Shown: one piece after another, positions 17,332-26,000 of the stretch
Position numbering within the stretch: the stretch's first letter is position 1
Layout of the letters: every line of letters starts with the position of its first letter
Origin: a virus
Direction: 5' to 3' (one strand)
Virus record (IMG/VR): IMGVR_UViG_3300031918_000005
Location: 62,001-126,000 of that record
Length of the DNA stretch: 64,000 bases
Translations under genes and position numbers: made by a program
The notes under the pieces: model-generated
What the model was told of the DNA's origin: nothing
Database searches by the model: none
Seen by the model: the letters and a program-made list of their open reading frames with translations, nothing else

Positions 17332-17368
17332 ACAAAAATCATGCCAAACCTCATTATTATATATGTCA
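17332..17368 (-). promoter_or_regulatory. Two-block promoter element, copy A
   Basis: On the minus strand the order is TGACATA, a 13-base gap, then TTTGGCATGATTTTTGT, followed by a TAAAAATAGAAATTATG leader. It lies about 33 bases before the 17299 start. Two closer copies occur at 20319 and 21987. Confidence 0.55.
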
Positions 17369-17378
17369 TGTCAAAATG

Positions 17379-17666
17379 TTATGGAATAAATTCCCATTTA
17401 ACAACATCATCAAATTCAAAATGTTTTCTACCACCCTTTTTGAAAGAAGATGTTCTCCCATATTCAATCCAAGCAGTACCACACATTTGTGTATCCAAAT
17501 ACGCTCTATGTGTAGAACCATCTTGTAAAGTTACTTTACAAGGACATATTTCAGGTGGTAATTTCGGAAAGTCTTCTCTTTTGTTTGTTAATAACCAAAT
17601 GTTAATAACTTTATTGTGGAAACTCAAGTTATCATTTCTTAAGAAATTGTATATTCTTTCTAGCAT
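17379..17666 (-). CDS. Small unassigned protein
   Basis: A 95-residue protein with TLQDGSTHRAYLDTQMCGTAWIEYG in two strands and a C-terminal FEFDDVVKWEFIP. It looks like a compact beta domain of the type found in many phage accessory proteins, without a known role. It starts four bases after the end of the 17671 gene. A plus-strand ORF covering the same bases is rejected as a shadow. Confidence 0.6.
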   Translation of the reverse strand: MLERIYNFLRNDNLSFHNKVINIWLLTNKREDFPKLPPEICPCKVTLQDGSTHRAYLDTQMCGTAWIEYGRTSSFKKGGRKHFEFDDVVKWEFIP

Positions 17667-17670
17667 GATG

Positions 17671-18012
17671 TTATCTTTCTAACACACCCATTAATTTAAG
17701 TATATTATTACCAAATTCCTTAATAACTATACCAATAAGATCACAAGGTTTGTATTGATTATCATTTTCTTCAACAAATATCAACCATTCATAACCGTGT
17801 TGTTCTGAATAATCTTTGTTGATTTCTTTGATTGTTTGTATGCCAAATGGTGTCAAAATTTTATCACCAACTTTATACAAATATCGTTTACTTTGGTCTT
17901 CTATTTCTTCAAAAGTCAAATCTTCTATAGGTGTGTTTGGATTTTTACATATAATAACTCTTTGTTTATCTTCACTTACTGAAATGAAAAAATCTTTGCC
18001 GAATGTGTTCAT
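17671..18012 (-). CDS. Small unassigned protein
   Basis: A 113-residue protein, not recognised. The middle (YLYKVGDKILTPFGIQTIKEINKDYSEQ) looks like a small beta-barrel of the KOW/SH3 kind in which a VGDKIxTPxG turn is common. Its start overlaps the stop of the 18389 gene by four bases, so it belongs to the same operon. Confidence 0.65.
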   Translation of the reverse strand: MNTFGKDFFISVSEDKQRVIICKNPNTPIEDLTFEEIEDQSKRYLYKVGDKILTPFGIQTIKEINKDYSEQHGYEWLIFVEENDNQYKPCDLIGIVIKEFGNNILKLMGVLER

Positions 18013-18389
18013 GGTTTTCTCTTGTTAAGTTGCTTAACTATAAATTCAGTAAATATATCTTGTACTTTCATTGCAGTTTCTTCATTCAAATTATAACCAC
18101 CAACACCAGTAAGTCTTCCCCAACCTCTTATAAGTAAAAACTTCTTATCGTTACAATAAACACATCCATTTTCATGTCTAAAAGTTAAATCTTGACTTTT
18201 AATTATTTTTTCACCATTAATTACTTCTAAGGCATTTTTTTGATTTTTATCCTTTTCTATAAGGAACTGAAAAACAAAATTTTCTTTAGAATCATATATT
18301 CTACCTGAAAACCAACCTTCTTCTGAAACATATCCATCTTTGAGTGGTAATTCATAAATATCTTTCCAGTCATTAATAACTTTTGTCAT
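18009..18389 (-). CDS. Small unassigned protein
   Basis: A 126-residue protein starting MTKVINDWKDIYELPLKDG. The ATG at 18389 is chosen because it lies eight bases after the upstream stop; the longer frame would overlap that gene. It contains a Cys pair around CVYCNDKKFLLIRGWG and a Gly-rich LTGVGGYNLNEE turn. The family is unknown to me. Confidence 0.65.
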   Translation of the reverse strand: MTKVINDWKDIYELPLKDGYVSEEGWFSGRIYDSKENFVFQFLIEKDKNQKNALEVINGEKIIKSQDLTFRHENGCVYCNDKKFLLIRGWGRLTGVGGYNLNEETAMKVQDIFTEFIVKQLNKRKP

Positions 18390-18397
18390 AATTGGTG

Positions 18398-18682
18398 TTA
18401 TTTTATTGGTGTGTTTTCTGTTGGTTCTATAAAATCTTCTCCCATAATAGACCAATCACATATTGCTCTAACATATTCTTTCGAAAACTTGTGATAACGA
18501 TTGTGTGCATCACACGATCTTTGACAATCTTCTCTTGATTCAAATGGTGAATATAGAGGACTTTCAATATATCCACCATCAATAACATTAACACCATACC
18601 ATAAACCACCGATATTAACTGGATATTTAACACAATAGCTTTTATTTCTTTCCACTAAAGGATAATTATTTGGATTTTTCAT
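18398..18682 (-). CDS. Small unassigned protein
   Basis: A 94-residue protein with start ATG at 18682, supported by the recurring AAAAAATAGAATTATG leader seen before other genes here. It has a PVNIGGLWYGVNVIDGGYIESP beta region, then a helix with ESREDCQRSCDAHNRYH in which two Cys and two His could bind a metal. No function is assigned. Confidence 0.65.
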   Translation of the reverse strand: MKNPNNYPLVERNKSYCVKYPVNIGGLWYGVNVIDGGYIESPLYSPFESREDCQRSCDAHNRYHKFSKEYVRAICDWSIMGEDFIEPTENTPIK

Positions 18683-18718
18683 AATTCTATTTTTTGATTT
18701 TGATTTTTTTGTTGTTTT

Positions 18719-18778
18719 AATACCCACGACTATATCAGAATACAAGGAAAATATATCATCTGTAGTCGGGGAAGTATT
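18719..18778. repeat. Dispersed 60-bp intergenic element, copy 2
   Basis: Second copy of the element at 7174-7233. Here the ends pair well: CCC-A-CGACTA on the left with TAGTCG-GGG on the right, so a closed stem of about nine pairs can form around the conserved core. It lies between the stop of the 19819 gene and the start of the 18682 gene. Confidence 0.6.
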
Positions 18779-18784
18779 TCTTAA

Positions 18785-19819
18785 TTATTTCGTACCATCT
18801 TCCATTGCCTCCATAAGCTTTTGAAGCTTTGAAAGATTATCACCTTCAAGACCGAAAGATTTCATATCGGGTCTACCTTGTTTTTCCATTCTTTTTCTTT
18901 CGGAATACTGCTCATTAGTTTCTTTAGGTTGACCAAAATTTTCAGTAAAATTATTGATTGCCGATTGTTTACCAACCTCAAATTTAAGAAGTCTTTCTCC
19001 ATCTTCCAAAAGATAATATTTTAAGGCATAAAAACCCGCAATTGATAACGTTTTATCAGAATTGAAAGATGAGAAACCAATTCTTTGTATTCTGTATTCT
19101 TCAGGCATTTCAAAGAAAGCCTTATTTCTTTCATCAACATCTTCTTGTGTAAGTTCTTGAAGATGTTCTTTAATTGTGAATGAAATGGGTGTAACTTCAA
19201 CAAGCTTTTTGGATAAAGGCATTATACCAGCTATAGGTTTACCAGTTATACAGCATATCATACCATCATCAAGTACTTTAAGCAAATGATTGAGTGTCAA
19301 CGGATTCCAATTTATTGCAATATGATAAAGAAATTTAAGACCTTTTTCAGTTTTTTCCATATTTTTGATAACATGGAAAGCGTAATTTACTTCTTCAGGT
19401 AATGGGTCACCAAATACAGATTGCTCTCTAGAATAAATCACCTTTATTTCTTCTTTTGGTAATTCTTGAGCTTTCTTTTTAACCACAAATTTTGGTTTCT
19501 CAAAATTTTTGATTTTATCTTTAACAAAAAAATTTGTTACGGCTTTATCAGAACCAATAGCTTTATCAACACCGACAACAACAAATCTTGGTTTTTTGGA
19601 TTTGTTAATGCTTGTAAGGCCTATTCTATCAACCACTTTAACAGATTTATTGTCAGGGTGTGATTTTATTTCTTCTTCTGTCATTGGAACGACTTCATAG
19701 CCAATATTACCATCAGGTTGTTTGGATATAAAATCTAAACATTCTTGTTGTGTTCCATCGAAACAATCTTGACCTTCTTCTTGTGTCATGGTCATGTCAA
19801 GTACTTTATAAGTTTTCAT
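18785..19819 (-). CDS. Unassigned 344-residue protein
   Basis: I do not recognise this protein. The N-terminal 60 residues form one acidic domain (MKTYKVLDMTMTQEEGQDCF). There is a Lys-rich linker around 80-120 and a larger domain from about 125 that includes GMICCITGKPIAGIMPLSKK and IQRIGFSSFNSDKTLSIAGF. The end is helical and charged. The ITGKPI element is not a proper P-loop. It probably works early, judged by its neighbours, which are accessory rather than virion genes. Confidence 0.65.
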   Translation of the reverse strand: MKTYKVLDMTMTQEEGQDCFDGTQQECLDFISKQPDGNIGYEVVPMTEEEIKSHPDNKSVKVVDRIGLTSINKSKKPRFVVVGVDKAIGSDKAVTNFFVKDKIKNFEKPKFVVKKKAQELPKEEIKVIYSREQSVFGDPLPEEVNYAFHVIKNMEKTEKGLKFLYHIAINWNPLTLNHLLKVLDDGMICCITGKPIAGIMPLSKKLVEVTPISFTIKEHLQELTQEDVDERNKAFFEMPEEYRIQRIGFSSFNSDKTLSIAGFYALKYYLLEDGERLLKFEVGKQSAINNFTENFGQPKETNEQYSERKRMEKQGRPDMKSFGLEGDNLSKLQKLMEAMEDGTK

Positions 19820-19874
19820 TGTAGTTAAATTTTATAAGTTAAATTATTTTATATTTTAATAATATATTTAGTTG

Positions 19875-20282
19875 CTATCTTACAGCAACCAATTTTACAT
19901 TATATTCGGATTCATCAAAAACATTAAACCAAATATTGAATAAATCTGTAAAATTAGTTCCACCATTAAAGGCTTCATATGAATAGTTAACACAAATCCA
20001 AACAGAAATATATTCACCTTCTGTACCTTCTGAAAGTTCTGATTTTGGTTTTTTATTAACACCCGAACCGAAAGCACTAACTGTAAGTTTTTTAAACATT
20101 ACTGGAGTTGTTTGGAATTCAGCCGTTTCAAACTTAATGTAATGACTGTAATTGTTATGACTTAAGGTTTCTTCTATTTTGATAATAGGAGCTGTTATAC
20201 CTCTTTTCAACAAATTTAGTTGAATTTCTTCTTTGATAGCGTTTAAGTTATCAGACGATAAAAACAATTCTTGATTTTTCAT
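19875..20282 (-). CDS. Small unassigned phage protein
   Basis: A 135-residue protein. The first 35 residues are helical (SSDNLNAIKEEIQLNLLKRG), then a beta-rich domain with HYIKFETAEFQTTPVMFKKL and EGEYISVWICVNYSYEAFNGG. The family is unknown. It is preceded by copy B of the two-block promoter element, suggesting co-regulation with the sigma/MORN gene. Confidence 0.65.
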   Translation of the reverse strand: MKNQELFLSSDNLNAIKEEIQLNLLKRGITAPIIKIEETLSHNNYSHYIKFETAEFQTTPVMFKKLTVSAFGSGVNKKPKSELSEGTEGEYISVWICVNYSYEAFNGGTNFTDLFNIWFNVFDESEYNVKLVAVR

Positions 20283-20318
20283 AATTTCTATTTTTTAAAT
20301 TATTGTTACTAAAATTTT

Positions 20319-20354
20319 ACAAAAATCGTGCCAAAATTTGTTACCAATATGTCA
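20319..20354 (-). promoter_or_regulatory. Two-block promoter element, copy B
   Basis: On the minus strand: TGACATA, an 11-base gap, then TTTTGGCACGATTTTTGT, followed by the AAAAAATAGAAATTATG leader of the 20282 gene. Two TTAAC units spaced 10 bp lie further upstream (20366 and 20376). The TGGCAC-N5-TTG pattern recalls sigma-54 promoters, but the GC of the -12 box is GT here. Confidence 0.55.
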
Positions 20355-20378
20355 GTTCAAAAATTTTAACACTTTTTA

Positions 20379-20408
20379 ACACAACATGACAATTTTGTCA
20401 TGTTGTGT
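20379..20408. terminator. Perfect 14-bp hairpin after the sigma/MORN gene
   Basis: The arms ACACAACATGACAA and TTGTCATGTTGTGT pair perfectly around TT, 31 bases after the stop of the 21948 gene. Confidence 0.7.
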
Positions 20409-20439
20409 ATTGATATAATATCATGTCATTTTGTCAGTA

Positions 20440-21948
20440 TTACATTGACTTAGAGAAATCAATGATTTGATTACCGAACCCATTGATATGACCTTTTTCT
20501 TCAATTTTACCGTTTTCATCATAAATGATGTAAGAATAACATCCATCACCATTATATATTCTTTTTTCTTCAATTTTATTAGATTCGCTGTAATCACACC
20601 ATTCACCAAATTTTTCACCATTGATGAATTCGCCTTTTTGTTTTATTTTTTTGTTTTCGTAATATTCGGTATATTTACCATAAAGTTTACCCTCACACCA
20701 GCTTTGTTTTTTCTTTATATTACCATTCTCGAAGTACAAGATGTTTTCACCATGTCTTTGTCTATTTTGAATTTCGCAGCTTTCTTTAAGGCATCCGTAA
20801 GTATTCTGATAATAAAATCTAATAATACCATCTTCTTTTTCTTTATTGATTATTTGTTCTGTTTCAACTTCGTGAGAAATTACAGAAACAACAAATCTAT
20901 TTGCTCTAGATACTATTGATTTAACAGCACCTGATGTATTATAACCGTATTTCTTGTAAAGTTGATTATGGGTGAAATTATTGAAGAAGAAATCCAAAAG
21001 GATTTCAGGAGTTTTTGATAATTCATAAAGTTCTTTTGCTCTGCTTAATTTTTGTCTTGGTATAGCTTCAAGATTTTCAAATTCGTAAGATTCGATTTTT
21101 GTTGATTCGAAGTTTTTGATACTGCCAACATCATTGATATTTCTAAGATAAGTATCAAAAATTTCATCAACTTCCAATTTTGATTCAGAAATCATATCAG
21201 TAAGGTCACCATCACTCATACTTTTATTACTGGAATGAGTTATGATACTGGAAATGTTAATAATTTTACCCTTATTGATTTTATTATATTCCATCATTGC
21301 TGTATGTCTTACACACATCAAAACATATCCAGCATTAGGTTCTTGTGCTTTAAACCATCTTTCGGCACTTTCGACTGCTTTACCTTCGGCATCGTATAAC
21401 ACATCTTGAGAAGTAAGTTTTTCTAATTCAATTTTATAAATTTCTGAATCAGATTTACCTTTGTAAGCTTCTTGCTCAAAATAAAGATTTGATAATTTTT
21501 CATCGAAATCACTGATTTTTAATCTCAATGTTTCAATTTCTTTCTTCAACAAATCTCTTTCATCTTTGTTGAAAGACTTATCTTTTTTCTCAATCTTCTT
21601 TTTGAGTTCGGTTTTCATATCGTACAATTCAGCATTACCATATTTTTTACGGTTTCTGAAGTAATCGAACTGATTACAAACCACTCTATCTGCTGTATCT
21701 CTATCTTTAACCACAGAATACGCTATCGAATAACATTGATCATAATATTCCGACCAAAATTTAGCCCAAACATAATTATGTTTAGTACCAGTCAAAAACA
21801 ATCTACCAAAAGCTTGTGTATCAATCCAATTTTGTAATGTAAATTTTTTACGATAAGTTTCATGTAGTGTTTTGTAATTTTCTGTTTCGAAGTCAATAGC
21901 TACTTTTACTCTGATGTCTAAGATGTAATTTCCAGTTTTGTGTGTCAT
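20440..21948 (-). CDS. ECF-like sigma factor fused to MORN-type repeats
   Basis: A 502-residue protein. Residues 60-100 fit sigma region 2 (FWSEYYDQCYSIAYSVVKDRD, then TADRVVCNQFDYF). A charged coiled coil of about 75 residues is inserted, and the region 2.4-like NAGYVLMCVRHTAMMEYN follows near 215. Residues 318-360 fit region 4, with LSKTPEILLDFFFNNFTHNQ leading to a helix-turn-helix with SGAVKSIVSRANRF. The C-terminal 120 residues contain repeats with the pattern YYENxKIKxKGEFxNGExxGxW, like MORN_2/YwqK-type repeats. I infer an RNA-polymerase-binding regulator with a sensing or binding tail. It is preceded by the two-block promoter and a phased TTAAC array. Confidence 0.72.
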   Translation of the reverse strand: MTHKTGNYILDIRVKVAIDFETENYKTLHETYRKKFTLQNWIDTQAFGRLFLTGTKHNYVWAKFWSEYYDQCYSIAYSVVKDRDTADRVVCNQFDYFRNRKKYGNAELYDMKTELKKKIEKKDKSFNKDERDLLKKEIETLRLKISDFDEKLSNLYFEQEAYKGKSDSEIYKIELEKLTSQDVLYDAEGKAVESAERWFKAQEPNAGYVLMCVRHTAMMEYNKINKGKIINISSIITHSSNKSMSDGDLTDMISESKLEVDEIFDTYLRNINDVGSIKNFESTKIESYEFENLEAIPRQKLSRAKELYELSKTPEILLDFFFNNFTHNQLYKKYGYNTSGAVKSIVSRANRFVVSVISHEVETEQIINKEKEDGIIRFYYQNTYGCLKESCEIQNRQRHGENILYFENGNIKKKQSWCEGKLYGKYTEYYENKKIKQKGEFINGEKFGEWCDYSESNKIEEKRIYNGDGCYSYIIYDENGKIEEKGHINGFGNQIIDFSKSM

Positions 21949-21986
21949 AATTCTATTTTTTAAATTATTATTGTTATTAATTTCCT

Positions 21987-22022
21987 ACAAAAATCGTGCC
22001 AAAATTTGTTATTATTATGTCA
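21987..22022 (-). promoter_or_regulatory. Two-block promoter element, copy C
   Basis: On the minus strand: TGACATA, an 11-base gap, then TTTTGGCACGATTTTTGT, about 39 bases before the start of the sigma/MORN gene. Core and spacing are nearly identical to copy B. Confidence 0.6.
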
Positions 22023-22035
22023 ATTCAAAAGTTTC

Positions 22036-22091
22036 TTAACACATTTTAACACATTTTAACATGGAAATAACATTTCTTAACAAATCTTAAC
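22036..22091. repeat. Helically phased TTAAC array
   Basis: TTAAC occurs at 22036, 22046, 22056, 22077 and 22087, with ATAAC at 22067, so six units lie 10 or 11 bp apart on one DNA face. The array is directly upstream of promoter copy C and could be an activator site or a replication iteron set. Confidence 0.55.
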
Positions 22092-22094
22092 ATA

Positions 22095-22150
22095 TTTGTC
22101 ATGACAAACTGACACAATATTAACAATTATAACAAAATTGTGTCATGACA
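22095..22150. promoter_or_regulatory. Two GTCATGAC palindromes, possible operator pair
   Basis: TTTGTCATGACAAA (22095-22108) and TGTCATGACA (22141-22150) share a palindromic core, with an extra inverted pair GACACAAT/ATTGTGTC (22111-22118, 22137-22144). They sit in the divergent region between the sigma/MORN gene and the plus-strand 22207 gene. Confidence 0.4.
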
Positions 22151-22206
22151 AATATAACAAACAATACTTATAAATAAACAAGAATATTAATAAACCAAAT
22201 AATATC

Positions 22207-22554
22207 ATGAAAAAATTAAAAAACTTTATTGAAAACAACTCCAAAATTTTGTTAACTGTTTTTTGTTTTGTCATACTTTATCAGACATGTTCTGAAAAAA
22301 GAGCAATTAACAAGCTCAAAACAGAAGTAACATCATTGTCGGATAAAACCGATAAACAATTAACCCAAGATGAATATTTACTGATTCAAAAGATAGAAAC
22401 CTACAAATTTCTGTCGGAAAATCTTTATGTTAATAATGCCATTGTTAGGACTGTTATCAGACCCGATGACAAAATTAACGAGTATACTCAAGAAATCAAC
22501 AAACTTGAAAAGCAACTCAATGTTATTCGTGAAAATAAAAAATCCAACAAGTAA
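22207..22554 (+). CDS. Small membrane-anchored protein with coiled coil
   Basis: A 115-residue protein. Residues 13-28 are hydrophobic (ILLTVFCFVILYQTC), giving one N-terminal membrane anchor, followed by a charged helical domain rich in Lys, Glu and Asp. A Cys near the end of the hydrophobic segment could allow lipid attachment, but there is no clear lipobox. It may act in lysis or at the envelope. It is the only plus-strand gene in this region and converges on the gp4-like gene with no gap between the stops. Confidence 0.65.
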   Translation: MKKLKNFIENNSKILLTVFCFVILYQTCSEKRAINKLKTEVTSLSDKTDKQLTQDEYLLIQKIETYKFLSENLYVNNAIVRTVIRPDDKINEYTQEINKLEKQLNVIRENKKSNK

Positions 22555-22570
22555 TTACTTGTTGGATTTT
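22539..22570. terminator. Bidirectional terminator made of two coding ends
   Basis: AAAATCCAACAAG and CTTGTTGGATTTT form a 13-bp stem around TAATTA. The loop holds both stop codons, and each arm encodes the last residues of one gene, so both proteins end in KKSNK. Confidence 0.8.
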
Positions 22571-23058
22571 TTAAAATACTCTTCGGTTACATATTCGTAA
22601 ACCATATTCTTATTCTTACAATATTCTAATGATGCCATTCTTTTTGCTTCCACAACAGCTGAATTTGCCAATTGATATAAGTACGCCTTTTTTGTTTTAT
22701 ATTTCTCTCTGTCAGGCTTTTCAGTATCTTTTTGAGATTTAACCTCTATAATGTATTTCAGCAATCTATTGGAGTTACCAAGCATTTCAATATAGAAATC
22801 GGGGTAATAACTACACATTTTCTTTTTTACTGGATTGTAATAAGGTATAATGAGTTCATCACTTTCATAGGTCCACCTTATACATCTTGGTGATAAGTCA
22901 AGTAGCTGTATAAATTTAAGTTCCAGTCCGCTTCTGAACATAACTCCCATTTTAGCATTGTAAGTACCTATCAATTTATGTGGGTTTTCCAGCTTATGAT
23001 ATCCTTGATGAAATCTGCTATCTTTACGAATAGGATTCAACGATTCTAATTTTCCCAT
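22555..23058 (-). CDS. 4: gp4-like head completion protein (nuclease fold)
   Basis: A 167-residue protein matching the T4 gp4 head-completion family, which has a PD-(D/E)XK/TnsA-like nuclease fold and acts on the packaged DNA end or neck. Motifs are FRSGLELKFIQLLD (active-site Glu in the SGLE box), YYPDFYI (catalytic Asp) and IIEVKS (Glu-x-Lys). It starts four bases after the tape-measure stop, so it is cotranscribed with it. Confidence 0.82.
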   Translation of the reverse strand: MGKLESLNPIRKDSRFHQGYHKLENPHKLIGTYNAKMGVMFRSGLELKFIQLLDLSPRCIRWTYESDELIIPYYNPVKKKMCSYYPDFYIEMLGNSNRLLKYIIEVKSQKDTEKPDREKYKTKKAYLYQLANSAVVEAKRMASLEYCKNKNMVYEYVTEEYFKKSNK

Positions 23059-23061
23059 ATA

Positions 23062-26000
23062 TTAATTACCAGTCATTGATGTTTTAAGTCTTCCATCGGA
23101 ACTCGTTAACTCATTTATTTTCCCATTCAATCGTTGAATTTCTTTTATCAACATCCCTATTTGTTGTGATTGTTGTGTACTCGATTCAGCAAACACAGCA
23201 AGCAATTGATCTATGCTCGCTGCTGGTTTTGGTTTTCCTGTTGGAGTTGTTGTTGGTGAATATGGAGTATAAGATGGTGAATAAGATGGTGAAGGAGTAC
23301 TTTTTGTTGTAGCTGTAGTATATTTATCATAAAAATCAGCAGATGAATCAACAAGTTTCGATATACCACCAAAATCTACAGATTCTTTTTTTATAGCTTG
23401 TAAGAACTTGATATAAATATCTGTAAATTTCTTGAAAGGGTCTATAAATTTTGAGAATACATCAATCTTAGCCAAAGTCATTGTACTTAGCCCTAATGCT
23501 GTTCTAATCAACATTTGCCTAACACCCTCACCAATTTGTTTTCCTCTTTCTTTTATATCAACCTCTGTATTAAATTTAGCTACAACATCACCTAAATCCT
23601 TTAACGGACTTATGAGATTATTAACCACCTGAATACCTTTTTCAGAATCCGATTTAAACAACCCCCAAAATCCTTTATCATTATCTTTTGCTCTACCTAT
23701 TTGAGCAAAAACTGATGGCAAAGCAGTAATTATATCGGTTATATTTTGATTAATTTTTTTAATATCTGTTGGAGAAAGTTTAGCTGTTTTCCAAACCAAA
23801 ACAGCTTTCGCTAATTCATTCAAAGGAGTACCAATACCCTTAACATAGTCAATACCTCTTTCTGTATCAGTTGTTGACCAAAGACCAAAAAGCCCTGGCT
23901 TTGCTGTTACTGAATCATTACCAATTTTTGCTATAGTTTCAGGTATTATAGCAAGAACGGCATTTATATTGCCAGTGATCATTTTTATATTAGCTGGTGT
24001 TAATTTCATATCTTTCCAAAGCTTAACACCTTCAGCAAGTCTTTTTACAGAGCTACCAATACCTTCAACATAATCAATACCTCTTTCTGTATCAGTTGTT
24101 GACCACAATCCCCACATACTTGGTTTATCTGTATCATCATTACCAATTCTTGCAATAGTTGCTGGAAGTACTGATAATATAGTGTTTATGTTATTTGAAA
24201 TTAATTTAGCATCTTCAGCAGTTAATTTCATGTTTTTCCAAAGCTTAACACCTTCAGCAAGCTTTTTCATTGAATTACCAATACCTTCAACATAATCAAT
24301 ACCTCTTTCTGTATCGGTTTTAGTCCATAAACCACCTGATATAAATCCAAGTATTCCAGTTGCTGGTTTCGCTGTATCATCATTACCAATCTTTGCAATA
24401 GTTGCTGGAATTACTGATAAAATAGCACTAATATTATCTGAAATAAGTACAGCTTCTTCAGCAGTTAATTTCATGTTTTTCCAAGCCATAACACCTTTTG
24501 CAAGTTGAGCCAAATTGCTACCCAAACCCATTGTAAATGCTATACCTTTTAATATTTGCCATTGAGAAACTTCTACACCATGTTTTTTAGAAATATATTC
24601 AGGTGATGTACCAAGAGCGATAGCGGTTGTTACACCAAGTATTGTATCAGATAATATTTGAGCATCTTCAGGTTTCCAATCAGATGTTTTGCTTTTCCAA
24701 TTTGATAAAGCAGAAGCAAATTTTCCAATTGTTGATGCCATAAGTCCACCAGTTGTAGCTATCTTAATCATCGAACTTAAGCTTAATTCAGAAAACGCTT
24801 CATCCAATCCTTTAACTAGTATTTTTAAATTATCTGCAAATGCTTGTGTTTTATTTGCATCTATATCAAGTTTTGCAATAGGTGATAATCCTTTCGATAA
24901 AGCCCATAATGCCCCACCAACAAGACCTATAGCTAATGCTCCACTAGCAATAAACGGCAATAAAAATCCAGCACCAGCAAAAACAAGTCCTAGAGCTGTA
25001 ATTATTGTTGGTATTTTCCAAACTGCATCACCATGTTTTCCTAGAGTTATTGCTAATTCAATTAATGGTTTTTTCATTATCCACAATGCAATTCCAATCA
25101 AGGCAATAGCTAATACACCTTGAAGTATAGTTGTCATCATCATACCAGCAAGAATAAAAGGTGCTGTAACAGTTAAAAGCATTAATGGTATTTGCCAAAT
25201 TGCTTTATCTTGTTTTGCAAGCATTTTAGAAACTGTTGAAAGTGACCACCCAAATAAAAGAAGCGACAGTGACATCAATGCAACTGATATTGCGCCTTTT
25301 TTAATATTTTGAGAAACAACATTTATACCCATTAAAGTATAAAATAATGCTGTTCCAGCAAGTAATAATAAAACCATACCAACTTTACCATATTCAATAG
25401 GTATTTTTGACATCAAATAGAATGTACCAGTCATCATAAGGAGCGAGAGTGACATCAAAGCAATGTTTTTAATACCATTTTTTAAATCAGCTTTGTTACT
25501 TAACCCCATATATTTATAAAACTTAGAAACAATATATGTTATGCCAACAACAGTTAATATGCCAACAACCATATCGGTTATAGAAAATTTTGTAAGTATA
25601 TATGCTGATGCTCCTATTGCTAATGTCATTGCTGCAAGTCCTGCACCTATAAACATGAGAGATTTAGAACCATCTTTCATTTTAGCACTGTTTTTTGACA
25701 AATAGTCAAGTTCAGGCTTTAATAACTTTAGTGCAAATTTGAAAAATAAAACACCTGCCGTTGCTGGAATAGCGAGTATACCCGATACAGCAAGACCACC
25801 AACAAATCCAATAATAGATTCTGTTATTTTTACAAGTGAACCACTAAATTCTTGTATACCTTTTAAGTCAACACTTGATATTATGTCATTTATGGAATTT
25901 ATTGTTATTTTAACACGTTCAATAGATTTGAGAGCATTTTTAGATATATCTTTTCTAACTCTAAAATGATTCAATGCATTAACAAAGTGTTTTAATGTCT

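Noticed and set aside
17341-17682. 113-residue plus-strand frame opposite the 17379-17666 gene
   Set aside because: The minus-strand gene fits the operon with four-base spacing. The plus-strand start would lie inside the promoter element of the 17299 gene.
20319-20336. Definite sigma-54 promoter
   Set aside because: The -24 half matches but the invariant GC of the -12 half is GT in all three copies, and no activator of the NtrC type is seen. It is reported only as a repeated promoter-like element.
22207-22554. MKKLKNF start as a member of the cargo-leader family
   Set aside because: It lacks the FE cleavage site and the following residues form a membrane helix, so the likeness is limited to MKKLK.
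24689-25123. 144-residue open frame on the plus strand inside the tape measure gene
   Set aside because: It is the reverse complement of a strongly supported coding sequence with repeats and membrane helices. Its Pro/Ala/Ile-rich sequence is typical of an antisense shadow.
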